From Montifringilla adamsi (taxonomy: Eukaryota > Chordata > Aves > Passeriformes > Passeridae): 64,000 nt of DNA. Below, piece by piece: positions 35,913 to 47,256 of this stretch. The DNA is taken from positions 318,933-382,932 of the forward strand of contig JAGGNK010013559.1 in NCBI GenBank assembly GCA_017590115.1. Direction: 5' to 3'. The translations under genes were made by a program, and so were the position numbers. The first letter of the stretch is position 1, and every line of letters begins with the position of its first letter. The notes beneath the pieces are model-generated. The model ran no database searches. It saw nothing but the letters and a program-made list of their open reading frames with translations, and was not told the origin of the DNA.

Positions 35913-38343
35913 GTTCCTCCTGCACGGAGCCGTAGACCTTGAGCCTCTCAGGTCTCATGGGACTCTCGAGCGACCTGACCAAGGAACGGAGGGTTTATCC
36001 TCGGTCACAGCCTCATGGTTCCATAATTTCGCCTTTCAAGGCATTTTTCCTAGCAGGCAGCCAGGAGCTGCATTTCCTCAGTGGCTGAGATGGGCTGGAA
36101 GGAGCTTGATCCCCTGAAATGGGGCACGGGGAGCAGCCCAAAAACACCTACCCCTTTTCTGTTCCCTACACTAAAACCTACCGGTTCTTCTCATCCCTCC
36201 CAACCCCTTCTCATCCTCCCGCCTCTCCTCCCCCGCCTGTGCTCCAGCTCCATCGGCTCTTTGGGAGCAGGACATCCCCGGGTGGGGCCGGCCCAGGGAC
36301 CCCCATGGGGCGCAGCTCTGCCCGGCCCCGGGCCGGGATTCTCCTCCAGCCCCCGGAGCAGTGCCGGAGCGGCGACAGCTGGGAATGCGAGTGGGGGTCG
36401 GGGTTTGCTGAGGCTCGGCTCCCCGGACAGGGGGGAAATCGGGAAGGGGGGGGCACAGAAAGTTCTGCCCCTGCCAGGGGAATTTTCAGGGTGGGGCCCC
36501 TCCGGAAGGGCTGGGGGCCCCTCCCTGGGGACCGGCGCTTCTGGCATCACTGCTGGCATGTCAAGGGGGGGAGTCTGCTGACCCTTGTCCTCCGGGGAAT
36601 CCCACGCTGAAGCCACAAAATCGTCACAACCCTCCCTCCCTGTCTTTCCGAGTTACCACGGGGAACTCTTCATGGTGGAGAGAGGAGGCTGAGTGTCACC
36701 CCTCCTTGTGCCAAAATTTGCTGTCACTTGGGGTGGGAGCAGAAAAATACAGGACTCACTGGTGTATGAAAGCTTGACATGAGCATCACAAGCTCCTTTT
36801 TCCTCTACTCACCAGATCTGGGTCCTGCAGCATCAGCCCCAGTCAGGCCATGGAGGGAAGGGAACATGCCCACCACGGGGACAAGCTGATGGTCACCCAT
36901 CCAGGACACTTGGCTGGCAGTCACCCAGATCCCTCCCCACCCTCCCTGCTGGTTCCAGGCATCCCGTGTCAGGGCTGTCCCTGCTGAGGGATGCTGCTGT
37001 CCCCAGGTCCTGTACCCGGGCCTCACGCCCTCCCCTGCCTGGACAGCTGTCCCCTCTTGGGGTCAAACAGCCGCCACATGTCACTGCCGAATCCCTCACA
37101 TTCATGGGTCTTCCTCTGAACCCCCACCTGTCCTGCAGCTTGCTCCTGCCACAGTGTCCCACTCCAGGGAAAACAACCCCTTGTTGGCAACGCAAGTCCC
37201 CCCTGCTCTTCCTTCGGTGACACATGTGGGGACAGCCCAGCCGGTGCCACCCTGCAGGGGACGGAGCAGCCAGGGATGTCCCTAACCTGCTGACAGGGGG
37301 GGTCCAGAAGGGAAACCCTACCGTGGGGTTTATTAGTGGGGGTCCTGCTGGGTGAATCCCTCCTCCAGCTGTAATTTGGGGCTAGGGACTGTGAAGGGGA
37401 AGGGTCATGTCCAGGCCATGGAGTTATGGAGCAAGGGAGGCCACGGAGGGGCAGAAACACCGGAGGTTTAGTGCTGCAGCGGGGCAGAGCATCCCCTGAT
37501 CAGTGTGGCCAAGGAGGGAGGTCAGGGCACCCAGTGTGGTCCCTGGACTGGGAACCAGCAGACTCACGGGTCAGGGTACCTGGTTTTGTCCCCAAATGGG
37601 GATCCTGGTAGGTCAGGGCACACAGGGTGATTGCAGCAGGTCACCCACTGAAATTCATAGACAGGGCCCAGTGGCTTGGTGTGTGGGGGCAACCACTATT
37701 GTCCCCAAACTGGGATCCAGTGTACTGGGGGCTACTCAGCCACCAGCACCTCTCCGTAAGCCTGACCTGGGAGGGAGGTGAGGGATCAACAAAGACAGTT
37801 AATTACAAAAATAAAACTGTTCTCCAGACAGATTTTAGACCTCTGTCATGATCCCTGATTTCCTGATAGGGAAACTGGGGCACCTAGAGTGCTGGGGAGT
37901 GAGAGGGCAGCAAGGGTGCTGAGCCCCATGGGGACCCAAGAGCTGCAGGAGCAGCCCTATTCCCACCAGGGAACTGAAGCTGGACGAGTTGGCATTTAGG
38001 GGTGAGGGAGGGATTGTCTGCTGGTGCTGTCACCGCTGCTGCCATCCCTGCCGTGACAGACAGCAGGACATCATCCCCCATCGCTCCCCACGGGCTGGAC
38101 CCCAAACTAACCCCAAATCCCCAGCAGCACGAGATGTGGATGTGCAAAGCCTCAGGCTGAGGCTGAACCTGAACGGGGAGGCTCTGCCGAGCCCCATCCT
38201 GGCCGAGCAGCTGTCGCCGTCCCAAATCTCCGGCGAGCAGGCACGTCGGAAATCCCGGGTGTCGGAGGAGCGGTCTGCTCCGCATTCCTCGGCCGAGCGT
38301 GGGGCCAGGGCCAAGCATCTCCCCGCCGCCTGCAGCTGCTCCC

Positions 38344-38570
38344 AAATATGTTATGACTTGTCACGGCGGCAGGAAGGGATGTCGATGAGCCTGGAAAGCG
38401 AGAGGGGATGTGGGACGGTGGGGTGCCCGGTGGGGGTGGGAGGAAATATGTTACGACTTGTCACGGCGGCAGGAAGGGATGTCGATGAGCCTGGAAAGCG
38501 AGAGGGGATGTGGGACGGTGGGGTGCCTGGTGGGGTGCCCGGTGGGGGTGGGAGGGTGGGTCCGGCTGGA
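38344..38570 (+). repeat. 110-bp tandem duplication ending in a G-quadruplex motif
   Basis: The segment at 38344-38453 is repeated from 38454 with one substitution (ttatgac versus ttacgac) and a short insertion of 'ggtgcctggtgg' type near the end. The second copy runs into GGGGGTGGGAGGGTGGG (38544-38560), which is only partly present in the first. Confidence 0.93.
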
Positions 38571-39104
38571 AGTCACATTTTGGTGAGTCTCCTTTCCTGT
38601 GCTGAAATCCCAGAAGGATGATATCTGCTGAGCCCTGGCTTTCCCCCTTTTTCCTCATCAGTGGGATGGTCCCGTCATCCCGGGTTGATGAAGAGATTTG
38701 GGGCATCCAAATCTCTTCACCAGCCCACAAACCCAGGTTTTTCTGCCCTTTCCAGTAGGAGCTGGCCAGCACCATCCCCACCATCACTTCTCCAGCGTGG
38801 GCACGGCGCTGGTCGATGCCCCAGGCAGGGATGTGCAGTCCAAGCTGTGTGTGCAGCTCCGAGCACAGAACAAGGACATGCACTGGTTAAGGCTCTGTGC
38901 ACTGGGAGGGACTCTCCAGGCTGCAACACGCTCACGTGTATCCCCAAAACTCAGCAAATCCAGACCATCAGACGTGGTGGGAAAGCAAAACAGCCGAGGC
39001 AGCCCCTGGGTGTCTCTCCGTGACCCCGCTCCATGGACCTGGCCACTGGCTTGGGAAGCTGCCCTGAAGGAGCAAGGACAAACCCTCCTCTCTGGGATTT
39101 TCTC

Positions 39105-39360
39105 AATGGACGGGTATTTTTAGCTCTGGGCTCGTGGCTGCCCTCCCCGCCAGCTGTGTCGGGGTGAGCCGTCCCCGCGAGGCCCCCGCCGGCCGGGGAA
39201 AGGTCACCCCGTGACGGATCGCAGCACGTTCTGCCCGGGGCTCACACAGCGTCACTTTGTGTTGCCTCCCAGCCGCCACCATCCATCACAGGATAACCTG
39301 ACAGCCGGCAGCAGAGTCCTAATCCCCCCTCAGAGGCTCCGAATTACCCGGGGCGCAGCC
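39105..39360. promoter_or_regulatory. CpG-rich candidate regulatory module upstream of MYOG
   Basis: Contains TATTTTTA (39115-39122, a near-MEF2 match), CAGCTG (39151-39156), the inverted repeat GTCAC-ccc-GTGAC (39203-39215), and many CpGs. It stands out from its surroundings. Function is inference. Confidence 0.35.
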
Positions 39361-41885
39361 TCGGCCGCCGTGGGCACCCACGGGACCGAGAAAAGCCACG
39401 CCTGGCCGTCCCCCAGCAGGTGCCTTCGTGGGGTGGGGTGGCCATGATGGGAACCTCCCTGTAGCCCAGGCATGGGGTCCCTTGATGATGGCTACCTGCC
39501 CAATGGGGTTCATTATCCTTGATTTGATATTTACCGGGATGAGACCTCTGGACCTACAGACCCCAGACACCGCCGTGTCCCTCCTCCATTCAGGAGGGAT
39601 CATCCATGGCATAGAGGGGCTGAAGGAACTGCAGAGCTGCAGTTGGGTGAGCACAGCATTATCTCTGCTCCCACAGCACTGGATGAGACCCTCAAATGGA
39701 GCTGGAGTGAGTGCAGCTGCTGCAGCAGCGCAGCTGCCAGTGGGATTCCTCTTCCCAGTGTCCACCCCACGCTGGCACTGAGTGCCCTTTCCTCCCCATC
39801 TCCTTAAGCTGCCTTCTGTCTCCCCTGCCCGCTCAGCCATGGGTACACCGTGGCCTTGGTGGCCCTGTTGGGGCTAGCTCGTGCCACTTCTCCAGCTGGG
39901 GACACGTGGCTGGTGCTCCCCCACCAGTGCTGCCCCTGTTTATGAACTGACAAATGCTTGACCGCTCTCCTGTGCAGGTCAGCCGTGTGCCCCTGGAGCC
40001 CATTATGTCACCACTGTGTCTCTCACCCTCCAAACATGCTCCTGCAATTCCAAAACACCCATTTATTCCAGGGTGGCCCTGGCACCTCTCACCCAGGGAT
40101 GCAGCTGCAGCTCAAGAGGCTCACTGGGGCCATGTCCACCAAGTGCCACTGATAAAGGTCCCCGTGAGTGACTCAGGCTGATTGATGTGATGGTGTGGGG
40201 CTGACGTGAAGACCTCAGGCTCAGGTTATCCACTCCTAAAGCCTTCACTCCTGCCATGGGCACCTGTGCACACCTGAGGGATGAATCCTGCCTCTTCCCA
40301 ACCCTTTTAGTGCTTTTCCTTTAGGCAAAGGCCAAGCTGATGCTCTGATTTCTTTCCTTCTTGAGTATTTTGGAGTTTGAGTGATCGTGGGGAGCACAGG
40401 GGCTGTGCTGAGGGTGAATCTCAAGGCTGCAGGTCCTGCTTTCCTTAGTGCAGGCTTTCATAGATGTTAAAACCATGGGGACAGCAAATCCACAGGGCTG
40501 GGACCCCGGGAGAGCAGGAATTGGGGTGAGGAGGTGTTGGCAACCTCCTGACCGCAAACAAATCACAACAAGGAGAGAAGAGCATCATGACAGGTTCCAA
40601 CAAGGCCAGAAATCAACACCAAGTGAGCAAGGGTGCTGATAGTGGGCACAGGGAATGTGGCACAGCACAGCCTCTCCAAGGAGGGGGAATTTGGGGAAGG
40701 AGAATCCCAGCAGGGTTGGCCCTGCACTTTGCTGACATTCTTTCCACTGACCGATCCCTCAGCTGGAATCTGGCCTGGAGCAGGAATAGGAGGAGATAGG
40801 AGATGGTTTGTGATGTTCCAGATAGAAAAAAAAAATCCCCTCTAAATTAAAGACAAAGGTGGAGAGATGTAGCCAAGCCATTGGAGTCAGCAGAGAAGGG
40901 ATGGGGATGAGTTAAAATTCCCCTCATGCTGCTCCTGGGTGAGCCTCAGTTTCCCTATCAGGAATGCGTGAGCAATGTGTCCTTTCTGGGAAAGGCGTGC
41001 ATCAGGGTGGCATTTGGGGCTTTGGTTACCCACAGGTACAGAGGCCAGCACAGGAGAGCAGGTGGGATGAGGCAGTGCCAGCTGGGAGAGGGCTGAGCCC
41101 AGCCTGGCTCTGCTGGAACCTGGAGACACGTGGGAGAAGGTGTCCCTTGGGTATGGTGCATGAGACTAGCCACAAACATGGATTTTGTGGCACAAATGTG
41201 ATAAGAAACTTGACTGGGCACCCACGGCAGAGGAAAGGTTGGGCTTTGGCTCTGTCCTACCTGCTCCTGCCTGCTCTGTTCCTGAGGGACAGGCAGCAGG
41301 CACAGCAGTTGAGACCAGGACTGGTGAGAACAGAGAGGGGTGTCCACACAGATGGGACTGGAGCCCGGGGTGCTCCCTGCATTGGGATATCCCTCCCAGG
41401 GCTGGATTCCAAGGTTTTCCCGAGGCTTCAGCTGAAGCGGGATCAGTGTAACAGGGATGGGCAGGATGGGACCATGGGGAATATGGGGCAGAGCAGGATC
41501 GGGAGGTGGGAAGGGCTGCAAAGGGGACGATGCTGTGCTGGCGTTGAGTCCCACCGCAGGGAAGGCACAGATTTGGGATACCGCGGGATCCATGGGGGCA
41601 GCGTGCAAGGATGGGGGTGCCCTGGTCAGGCAGACCGGCCACGAGGCCACCACGGCTCCCCCAGCCCAGCCGTAACTGAAGGGAGCAGATGCCGCGGGGA
41701 TGCCGGGGGGAGCTGGCAGCCGCCCGCAGTCCCCAGCGGCACTCGGGGCTCACACAAAGCCCTTGTTCGGGTCCAGCCGTGCCAGCCCCCCCAGCCCCGC
41801 CGGGCCGGGCACTGTAATCCCCGTGGGGAGAGCACATAGAATCAGACGGACAAGTTTTGATGTGAGGCAGCAGCTTAGAGTGGGC

Positions 41886-41894
41886 TCAGGTTTC
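41886..41894 (+). promoter_or_regulatory. MYOG: MEF3 (SIX) site of the MYOG promoter
   Basis: TCAGGTTTC matches the MEF3 element that binds SIX1/SIX4 in the mouse Myog promoter. It lies in the same order, upstream of the MEF2 site. Confidence 0.7.
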
Positions 41895-41905
41895 CTTTGG
41901 GTTTT

Positions 41906-41915
41906 CTATATTTAT
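41906..41915 (+). promoter_or_regulatory. MYOG: MEF2 site of the MYOG promoter
   Basis: CTATATTTAT, as I remember it for the proximal MEF2 site of mouse Myog, 12 bp after the MEF3 element. Confidence 0.8.
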
Positions 41916-41942
41916 CTCCGTGATTTAATGCCAGCGCCGGGG

Positions 41943-41964
41943 TTTAAATGGCACCAAGCAGTTG
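41943..41964 (+). promoter_or_regulatory. MYOG: MYOG TATA-like box and E1 E-box
   Basis: TTTAAAT at 41943-41949 takes the TATA position and CAGTTG at 41959-41964 is the E1 E-box bound by MRF/E-protein dimers. Transcription would begin near 41970-41975, leaving about 50 nt of 5' UTR. An ATG at 41948 overlaps the TATA element and is in frame with the coding sequence, but it lies upstream of the expected start site, so I did not use it. Confidence 0.78.
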
Positions 41965-42019
41965 GCGCGGGGAGAGGGAGCAGCCGTCCCCGAGCCGCGC
42001 ACACGTCCCCGAGCCGCCC

Positions 42020-42487
42020 ATGGAGCTCTTCGAGACCAACCCGTATTTCTTCCCGGAGCAGAGGTTTTACGATGGGGAAAACTTTCTGGGCTCCCGCTTG
42101 CAGGCCTACGAGCCCGCGGCGTTCCCCGAGCGCGCCGAGGCGGGCCTGTGTGCCGAGGGCAGGGTGGCTCTGGAGGACAAGGAGGCGCTGGCCGAGCACT
42201 GTCCCGGGCAGTGCCTGCCCTGGGCCTGCAAGGTGTGCAAGAGGAAATCGGTGTCCATGGACCGGCGGCGCGCGGCCACGCTGCGGGAGAAGCGGCGGCT
42301 CAAGAAGGTGAACGAGGCGTTCGAGGCTCTGAAGCGCAGCACCCTCCTGAACCCCAACCAGCGGCTGCCCAAGGTGGAGATCCTGCGCAGCGCCATCCAG
42401 TACATCGAGCGGCTGCAGAGCCTGCTCAGCTCCCTCAACCAGCAGGAGCGGGAGCAGCGGGACCTGCGCTTCCGGCCCCCGCCCGCC
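42020..42487 (+). CDS. MYOG: MYOG exon 1 (bHLH domain)
   Basis: Residues 1-156: N-terminal activation segment, Cys/His-rich motif, basic region and HLH. The donor GCC|gtgagt is phase 0. CpG-rich through its whole length. Confidence 0.96.
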
Positions 42488-45400
42488 GTGAGTGCCCCCG
42501 CTGTCCCCGCGTCCCCAGCCCGGGCTGGCTGCACCTGCGGGAGGTGGTGCCCGGGGGGTGATGAGTGTGGGGGTGACGCGCTATGGGCGTGATGCCATTT
42601 CGGGGTGACACTCCATGGGACAAGGGCCATGTGGGGCTGATGATCTGTGGGGACAATGCCCTATGAAGGTGACTTTCTGTGGGGTGATATTCTATGGGAC
42701 GATGCTCTGTAGGGGGATGCTATTTAGGGGTGATGCTCTATGGGGGTGATGCCTGATCTGGGGTCATTTTGGAGTGCCATTCTATGGCAGAGATGCTCTA
42801 AGGGGACAATGGCCTATGGAGGTTATGCCCTATGGGGGTGACACTCTATGGGGTTGATGCCATATGGGAATGATGTTCTGTGGGGGGGGTGATGTCATTT
42901 TGGGGTGTCCATTCTACACGGGTGATGCATTATGGGATGATGCTTTAAGGGGTTGATGCCATTTCAGGGTTAAGGCCTATGGGAGTGATGCCATAGGGGA
43001 GTGATTCTCTATGGGGACATTGCTCTGTGGGGTGATGCCCTGTGGGGGTAACCCCAAGCAGAGGCACTGCAGAAGCTCTGGGGCACTGGGTCCTGCTGGG
43101 GGGGAACAGGATCCCAGCTCTGGGGCGGGGCAGACACTGCCATCTTGGGACACTGGTGGATGTGTGAGTGTGTCCTGCACGAGGGCACGGAGACAATGAT
43201 CCAGCCCTGCTGAGTGCTCACATCCCTGCGGGAAAGGGGCCACAGCCACTCTGTCCCTGTGAATGGCTGCACTGGGGCCGTGCACGTGAGTGACACGTGG
43301 GCCTGGGCTGGGGACGGGTGGGAATGGTGAAAATGAAGTACCTAAACTAAATGAAAATATAATATAACATAACAATTAATAATATTAAATACTAAATACA
43401 AAAATATAAATACAGATATGAAATATACAAAAAATATAAAGCATAAATTATAAAATAAAACAGGGAGTGTTAACTCCCTGTTCACACCCAGGCAGAGGAA
43501 GGGATGAGAGGGGTGGCACAGGGACAGCTCTGGTTTCTAGGGCCTAAGGGCCCATTTGGGCACTGGCTGAGGACACTCAGTAGTTGTGTCCTGCCACCAT
43601 CCCCAGAGAGCCAGGACCTGTCACTCCACAAGAGTTTAGTCATTTAACCAAGTTTTTGAGAGGTATTTTCACCTTCCCCCGGATTCCTGTGGATATCTGG
43701 GTACGTGCTTCCCTGCTGCTCTGAGGTTTGGATCTGCAAATGCACAGAGAGCTGAAACTACAGCTAAGGTCTAGGGAGAGATGGAATAGATAGATGTAGG
43801 GGTATGTATTGGTTTAGGCATTGATGATATGGGTTCTATAGATCCAGAGATCATACAGACAAATTAGAGATGAAGTTGACATGGATATGATAGAGATAGA
43901 TATAAATTATAGAGATAGATTATATAAATATATATCAATAATACAGACAGTGATAAAGATTATATAGATTAGATATAGAACATATAAATGGCATACAGGT
44001 ATATGTATAGATACAGACTATGGAGATATAGATAATGTAGATATGGATGATATAGATAAAGTAGATTTGGATATAAATATGACATATAGATATATGGAGA
44101 TAGATAGATAGATAGATAGATAGATTGATAGATAGATATCCATATAGATAACAGATAAGATAGATACAGATACATATATATATATAGATATAGATAGATA
44201 CAGATACAGATACAGATACAGATACAGATGCAGATACAGATACAGATACAGATACAGATATGGAAGGACAGTGTCAGAGGCCCAGAAGAGGGAATCCCAC
44301 ATCTCCTTCCAGACTAAGGGATTTAAGGGCCCAACCAGTAGGTATCCAGGTGATAAAATTTAATGCTGAATAAAGGAATGAAAAAGTATTTAGGCTCCAT
44401 CCTACATATTAGTGGGACATCCCAGTATCCACTTTAATGCCAGAATTCACTTGGATACCAGAATCCAATATCCACATCCCAGAATCCACTTGGATTTGCA
44501 AATGTGCCCAAAACTCTGCTGAGCTGTCCCTTTGTCACTTCTGTTGTGAGCTGCCCCTTCTCCCAGGTGCAGCCAGGGGCTCACATATTGATGCAAAAGC
44601 CAATATTTTGGGGAAAAAAAAAGATCATATCTGTAAGAATTTCCTGCTTTAATGGGAAATAAGTCCAAGTGCTAATTAATTATCCCATGCTGCCATGAGC
44701 TTGTAGAGCCAAAGTGCCATTCTCGTCTGCTACAAAGAGTTGGGACTGTGAGGTTGCTCATATAAATCACTTTTGGGGTTTTACCTGAGCTGACACCCAT
44801 TCCCAGATAAAGACACACCCAAAAAAAGTGAATTCTGAGCTGTGCTGAATAATGCTCTCATTTTTCATGCTGTCAGCTCTTTTCTCCACAACCACTCAGC
44901 TCCAAATCCACAAATCAAACTGCCAAAAGCTTTTCCCAGTCTCCTCCCTCAGGACGGCCTGAGGGCATCTAGCCCATGTATCATTTTTTACAAGCCTGAT
45001 TAGGTGATTCTCAGTAAAAAGGTGTTTTACCCAAGGACATTTGTTTGACTCCAGCCCTTTTTCATCAGTGGGGAAAGCAACACCTTTTTACCTGCAGTGA
45101 GTGGGGAGCCCCATTTCTCTGTGGCCAGTGTTCCAAAAAAAGGAGGTTTTTCCAGCCTTTATGGTTAAGGAAGCACCTGGCCCTGATGGGTCCTAGGGAC
45201 CCCGCGTGCTGTTGGCTCCTGCAGGTGGGGAGGGACATGTCCCTCTCCACAGGGGTGTCATGCTGTGGGATGAGCCCCCTGGGTGTTTTTGGGGATGCTG
45301 GTGGGGTTCAGCTGTGCCAGAGGAGGTGACACACAGTTGCTCTGGGCTCCTGCAGGCATCCAGTGACTGCGGGTCCGGCAGCTCCTCCTGCAGCCCCGAG

Positions 45401-46514
45401 TGGAGCAGCCAGCTGGAGTTCGGCACCAACCCTGCAGGTAACGCCCTCCTCACCTCCCTGGGGCATCCCACGGCCTCGCTGGGCTCTGCAGGGAGTGGGA
45501 ACAGCAGGGACACTGCAGGCCTGGAGCAGAGCATCACTGAGCCAACCCCCTCCCCAGGCAGGAGACTCTTGGAGCAAAGGGCAGAAGGAACCTTGACCTT
45601 CTCTCCCCGTCCCACTGCTGCAGAGTGATGAGCTCAGAAATCCTGCAGAACCTCCTTGGCTCAATTCTCAGCAATTCTGGGTTCTCCAAGCCCTGATTTC
45701 ACCAAAACACCAACCCCTGGGAGCCGAGAAATTGGGCTGCAGCAGCCTGGGGCCCTGGTGCCTTCATCCCCAGCAGGGGTTTCATCTGTTGCCATCCCTG
45801 GCTTGGCATGCTTGGCAGGGCATCACTGGGCATGGCTGGGGCAGCGCTGGCATGGCTGGGCATAGCTGAGCATGGCTGGCCAGCGCTGCCCCAGCCCCCC
45901 TTCCCTCCCTACACCCCCTTGGCAGCTGCTGATCTTTTTTGATCTTGCCATTATCCCTGCCCCTGCCAAATCCACCTGTTATTTTCCCCAGAAGGCAGAA
46001 ACTTAAATCTCATTTTCCAATGGAGATTAAAACCTATAAAGGATCCAAAATTCCCACCCCCTGTTGCTCTCCCATCCTTCCCCATGGCGGGGGCTGGCAG
46101 CAGGTCACTAGGTCCCTCTGGCCCTGTGGAGGATCATGGGGTCATAGAATCGTAGAAAAGAATCAACGAATTGTTACAGATGCAAAAGATCATCAAGTCC
46201 AACCCTCAGCCATGTTCACCACTAACCTACATCCCCTTGAGCAGAACCTGGAGCCATCTCCAGCACACAGTCCCCCTTCCCAGCAGTGTCCTCATACCTT
46301 GCTCCCACAGATCCCATTCCCAGCAGCATCCTCACCCCTCTGTCTCCCCAGATCCCATTCCCAGCAGCGTTCTCACCCCTCTGTCTCCCCAGATCACCTC
46401 CTGGCTGACGAGGCAGCCGAGGAGCGCAATCTGCACTCGCTGTCCTCCATCGTGGAGAGCATTGCTGTGGAGGACGTGGCTGTGACGTTCCCAGAGGAGC
46501 GGGGTCAAAACTGA
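42020..46514 (+). CDS. MYOG: Myogenin (three exons)
   Basis: Nuclear bHLH transcription factor that drives terminal muscle differentiation as a dimer with E proteins on CANNTG sites. The CDS is join(42020..42487, 45356..45437, 46393..46514), 223 residues against 224 in human. The N-terminus starts [11 protein letters not shown]. The Cys/His-rich segment [17 protein letters not shown] is at about 61-77, with the Trp of the PBX/MEIS contact region. The basic region [20 protein letters not shown] follows at about 82-101, with the Ala-Thr pair of myogenic bHLH factors, and the helix-loop-helix runs to about 137. The C-terminal amphipathic helix block ([14 protein letters not shown]) is intact. 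The 82-nt middle exon and the phases 0 and 1 are as I remember for mammals. Start chosen from family length and promoter position. Confidence 0.97.
42556..43050 (+). repeat. Diverged ~15-16-nt minisatellite in MYOG intron 1
   Basis: Dozens of imperfect copies of a unit like 'ctatgggggtgatgc' follow one another for nearly 500 bp, starting about 70 bp after the exon 1 donor. Copies differ by substitutions and 1-3 nt indels, so the array is old. Confidence 0.88.
43336..43462. repeat. AT-rich low-complexity stretch
   Basis: Almost only A and T, with steps such as aatataa and taaatac, in MYOG intron 1. Confidence 0.85.
43780..44262. repeat. GATA / CAGATA microsatellite block
   Basis: A degenerate region of gata-rich steps contains a clean (GATA)n at about 44096-44140 and a (CAGATA)n array at about 44196-44260 with one interruption. 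Confidence 0.95.
44263..45355 (+). other. MYOG intron 1, unique part
   Basis: No exon or repeat recognised. A polypyrimidine tract and 'gggctcctgcag' close it at exon 2. Confidence 0.7.
45356..45437 (+). CDS. MYOG: MYOG exon 2
   Basis: 82 nt, phase 0 to phase 1, encoding the Ser/Cys-rich stretch [14 protein letters not shown] and the following EFGTNPA. Acceptor ctcctgcag|G, donor GCAG|gtaacg. Confidence 0.94.
45800..45890 (+). repeat. Short 'gcatggctgg' repeat cluster
   Basis: About six imperfect copies of gcatggctgg / gcagcgctgg in MYOG intron 2. Confidence 0.75.
46137..46250 (-). repeat. CR1 LINE terminus in MYOG intron 2
   Basis: 'gtcatagaatcgtagaaaag' then 'agatcatcaagtccaaccct' and 'ccatgttcaccactaaccta' are the reversed CR1 end. 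Minus orientation. Confidence 0.8.
46271..46392 (+). repeat. MYOG: Tandem ~41-nt copies of the MYOG exon 3 acceptor region
   Basis: Three consecutive units, 46271-46310 (diverged), 46311-46351 and 46352-46392, each hold a pyrimidine tract and end in a CAG acceptor; the last two differ at only about two positions. The base after each acceptor is A (ATC), so the first bases of exon 3 are mimicked. Only the third acceptor keeps the conserved C-terminus in frame, because 41 and 82 are not multiples of three. Confidence 0.93.
46393..46514 (+). CDS. MYOG: MYOG exon 3 (C-terminal activation region)
   Basis: 122 nt, completing the split Asp codon and encoding [12 protein letters not shown], the conserved [14 protein letters not shown] block, and an end EERGQN before TGA at 46512-46514. 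Confidence 0.95.
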
Positions 46515-46980
46515 GCTGCTGCAAACCCCGGCGGCTCCAAGAAATGGTAATGGGGTGGGAATGAGATGCCAGAAGGGTCCAGCCGCTGGAAATCACATCC
46601 ACCCCTCCAGTGCTGTGGGCTGCACGGCTGACACCACTCGGCTCCCTTCCCACTCCTTGGAGCGCTCCTGCCGGGCTGCAAGAAGAACAGGCAGAGGTGG
46701 GACGGGGCAGCGGCCGCAGATCCTGGAGGGGCTTCCCAGGGCCAGGCCCTGCTCCACTGCCCAGCCAGGGCCGGGCGGGTTTAGGGCCAATGTGTGTGCT
46801 GGGTTCGCTTTGCTGAGTTTTCCAGATGCTCCTTGACCAAGGTCCGGTGGTGCTGACCCGGAGCCCACCTGTCTTTTCTACTGAACGCTGTGTGCAGTTG
46901 CCATTTAGGGTTTTTTTAATTATTATTTTTGCTAACTTATTTGGATTCTTTTTTAAATAAAGGCATTCTTGTTTGGACAG
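46515..46980 (+). other. MYOG: MYOG 3' UTR with poly(A) signal
   Basis: AATAAA at 46956-46961 is followed about 20 nt later by GT-rich sequence, so the transcript probably ends near 46980. The UTR of about 460 nt ends in a T-rich stretch. Confidence 0.8.
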
Positions 46981-47256
46981 CTTGGGGTTTCCTTTACTGT
47001 TTTCCTGCCCTGTGCAGGTCTCCCCAGTTACACAATCCCCAAATCCAGGTTGGAGATTTTCATATCAGTAAATCCAGCTGGACCTCAGCCCATTCACTCA
47101 GCTGGGAACTGGATGTGCCACACTTCAATTAGCCCCACATGGACCAGTGATTTCACTGGTGTTTAACTGGGGTTCAGCCTTGCACCCCAAAGATCTTGAG
47201 GGAGCTAGAGATTAATGATATTTTTAATTTGGGCTCTATAAAGGAGGCTCAATGCC
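46981..47256. other. Short gap between convergent MYOG and PPFIA4
   Basis: About 275 bp between two inferred cleavage sites facing each other. No feature recognised in it. Confidence 0.65.

Larger units (their letters stand above)
29541..41885. other. ADORA1-MYOG intergenic region
   Basis: No exon with conserved protein sequence was found. The region holds a MEF2 + E-box cluster (33.4 kb), a GC-rich 34-nt repeat (33.9 kb), an AT-rich stretch (35.03-35.15 kb), an orphan TATA box (35.7 kb), a CATCCCTCC pyrimidine repeat (35.85 kb), a 110-bp duplication (38.3 kb) and a CpG/E-box module (39.1 kb). Open frames above 200 codons near 33.7-34.9 kb overlap on both strands in CpG-rich DNA and look fortuitous. 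Stretches at 29.6-33.3, 36.6-38.2 and 39.4-41.8 kb show nothing further. Confidence 0.7.

Noticed and set aside
41948..42019. Upstream in-frame ATG that would add 24 residues to MYOG
   Set aside because: It overlaps the TATA-like element, so it is upstream of transcription start; the family begins MEL at 42020.
43969..44302. Tyr/Leu/Ser-rich minus-strand open frames
   Set aside because: Translation of the GATA/CAGATA microsatellite.
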